A stretch of 64,000 bases of DNA from JAPLDB01 sp038206355. Its GTDB lineage: Bacteria; Bacteroidota; Bacteroidia; AKYH767-A; 2013-40CM-41-45. The translations under genes were made by a program, and so were the position numbers. The stretch lies in contig JBBRAY010000014.1 in NCBI GenBank assembly GCA_038206355.1, positions 1 through 64,000 on the forward strand. Reading direction: 5' to 3'. Below are positions 63,365 to 64,000 of this stretch, piece by piece. Under the pieces are notes generated by a model. The model saw only the letters and a program-made list of their open reading frames with translations, made no database searches and was not told the origin of the DNA. Within the stretch, counting starts at the first letter, position 1; every line of letters begins with the position of its first letter.

Positions 63365-64000
63365 TTAATGTGGTGCTATGATATCTGGCGGCCAGTTACG
63401 TTCCATCATTGGTGGCTCAGATCCATCCTTGTATTGGGTTATGTTTTTTCCATTTTTATCTACTCCTATGAGGATCAAACGAATTTTATCATTTGTTCTT
63501 TCTTCATCATACCCAAAGAAGAAACGAATACCTACACAGATTTTTTCATTTGCATTTGTTGGATCTACCTGGTCAAGTAAACTCAAAATTTCATCTCTCG
63601 CAAATGCCCCACATAAACTGCTATTTACAGGTCTGCTATTTACAGTATATTGACTGAGAAATTCCTGTGCATAGATTTTTACATCACGCCCTTTTTTAGT
63701 ATCCTCTTCCATTCCAATTCCACCTGTTTGTGTTGTTATGAATTGATTTACTCCAACGGTTGACGGATCAGAGCTTTTGTAAGTGAATGATTCCGATGAA
63801 TGATTGAGATCCGCAGTATCGTCAAGGGCACATTGAATTTCGCTTTCGTTATCATAATTTTCATCTCTCATAAAAGCGAGAAACACACTGTCTCCATTAA
63901 TCGGGTCTTTTATATAACAGGGATAAAATCGTATGGCATCAACTTTTGCCAGAAACTTTTCGGTAAATAATTCTTTGCTGATGAAGCCTCCCAGGGAAAC
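63365..64000 (-). CDS. Partial gene, unknown function, cut by window end
   Basis: The frame is open from the stop at 63365 to the window end, at least 211 codons, so the N-terminus lies outside. Codon 1 visible reads VSLGGFISKELF; a GTG or ATG within the window should not be taken as the start. The C-terminal part contains FAFARDEILSLLDQVDP-like and IRLILIGVDKNGKNI segments and ends PPDIIAPH. Nothing identifies the family; IGVDKNGKNI hints at a beta-strand-rich domain. It lies 14 bases upstream of the membrane protein gene. Confidence 0.6.
   Translation of the reverse strand, partial: VSLGGFISKELFTEKFLAKVDAIRFYPCYIKDPINGDSVFLAFMRDENYDNESEIQCALDDTADLNHSSESFTYKSSDPSTVGVNQFITTQTGGIGMEEDTKKGRDVKIYAQEFLSQYTVNSRPVNSSLCGAFARDEILSLLDQVDPTNANEKICVGIRFFFGYDEERTNDKIRLILIGVDKNGKNITQYKDGSEPPMMERNWPPDIIAPH

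Noticed and set aside
1..64000. tRNA, rRNA, riboswitch, CRISPR array, prophage or conjugative genes
   Set aside because: Intergenic regions were read on both strands. No cloverleaf with a CCA-adjacent acceptor stem, no spaced direct repeats and no phage or transfer genes were found.

Overview
The window looks like chromosomal DNA of a Bacteroidota bacterium, probably a contig from an uncultured lineage. Twelve intact secreted proteins plus one fragment end in a type A C-terminal domain of the type IX secretion system (YPNP-like motif, then GxYFVK-like and a basic last strand). Promoters fit the Bacteroidota consensus TTTG-N19-TAnnTTTG (exact at 6936-6966 and 41650-41680). The gene orders prs-rplY-pth and flippase-dut-nucleotidyltransferase-TPR lipoprotein-DUF4292-EnvC fit the phylum. 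No rRNA, tRNA, CRISPR array or phage was seen. The first ~120 bases are homopolymer runs that look like a contig-edge artefact.

Layout. 0.5-6.3 kb: katG, a DUF2461 protein, a quinone-reductase-like dehydrogenase and a three-gene HipB/HipS/HipT-like toxin-antitoxin locus with four operator palindromes spaced exactly 41 bp apart. 6.3-7.0 kb: degenerate dispersed repeats. 7.0-13.6 kb: three T9SS-exported proteins (a five-haem cytochrome, an FG-GAP/UnbV protein and a beta-propeller) and a palindromic MITE-like element. 13.6-22.0 kb: an envelope block (flippase, dut, sugar-nucleotide transferase, TPR lipoprotein, DUF4292 lipoprotein, EnvC-like factor) interrupted by an orphan antitoxin-like gene and an HEXXH membrane protein. 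22.7-25.7 kb: a methyltransferase and purF. 26.0-30.9 kb: nuoL-nuoM-nuoN without the rest of complex I. 31.1-41.6 kb: five large or medium T9SS cargo proteins. 41.7-44.3 kb: pth, rplY and prs. 44.5-50.1 kb: two T9SS proteins, a broken signal-peptide ORF and a PAP2 phosphatase. 50.2-53.8 kb: a fused double ABC ATPase and a DEAD-box helicase. 53.9-59.5 kb: two toxin-antitoxin pairs (AbiEii/DUF6922 and PIN/UPF0175) among T9SS genes, one of which survives as a duplicated C-terminal fragment. 59.6-64 kb: polA, a membrane protein and a gene cut by the window end.

Themes. (1) Housekeeping genes (nuclear energy metabolism, DNA replication, purine and PRPP synthesis, translation) alternate with exported surface proteins; the T9SS machinery itself is not here. 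(2) Four toxin-antitoxin-like loci lie in the window; the HipBST-like locus with its phased operator array is the most system-like. (3) Short palindromic repeats that normally sit between genes have entered reading frames in phase, in nuoM, in the polA linker and in a T9SS sorting domain. All functional assignments come from reading the sequence and recalled family knowledge; no database search was run.
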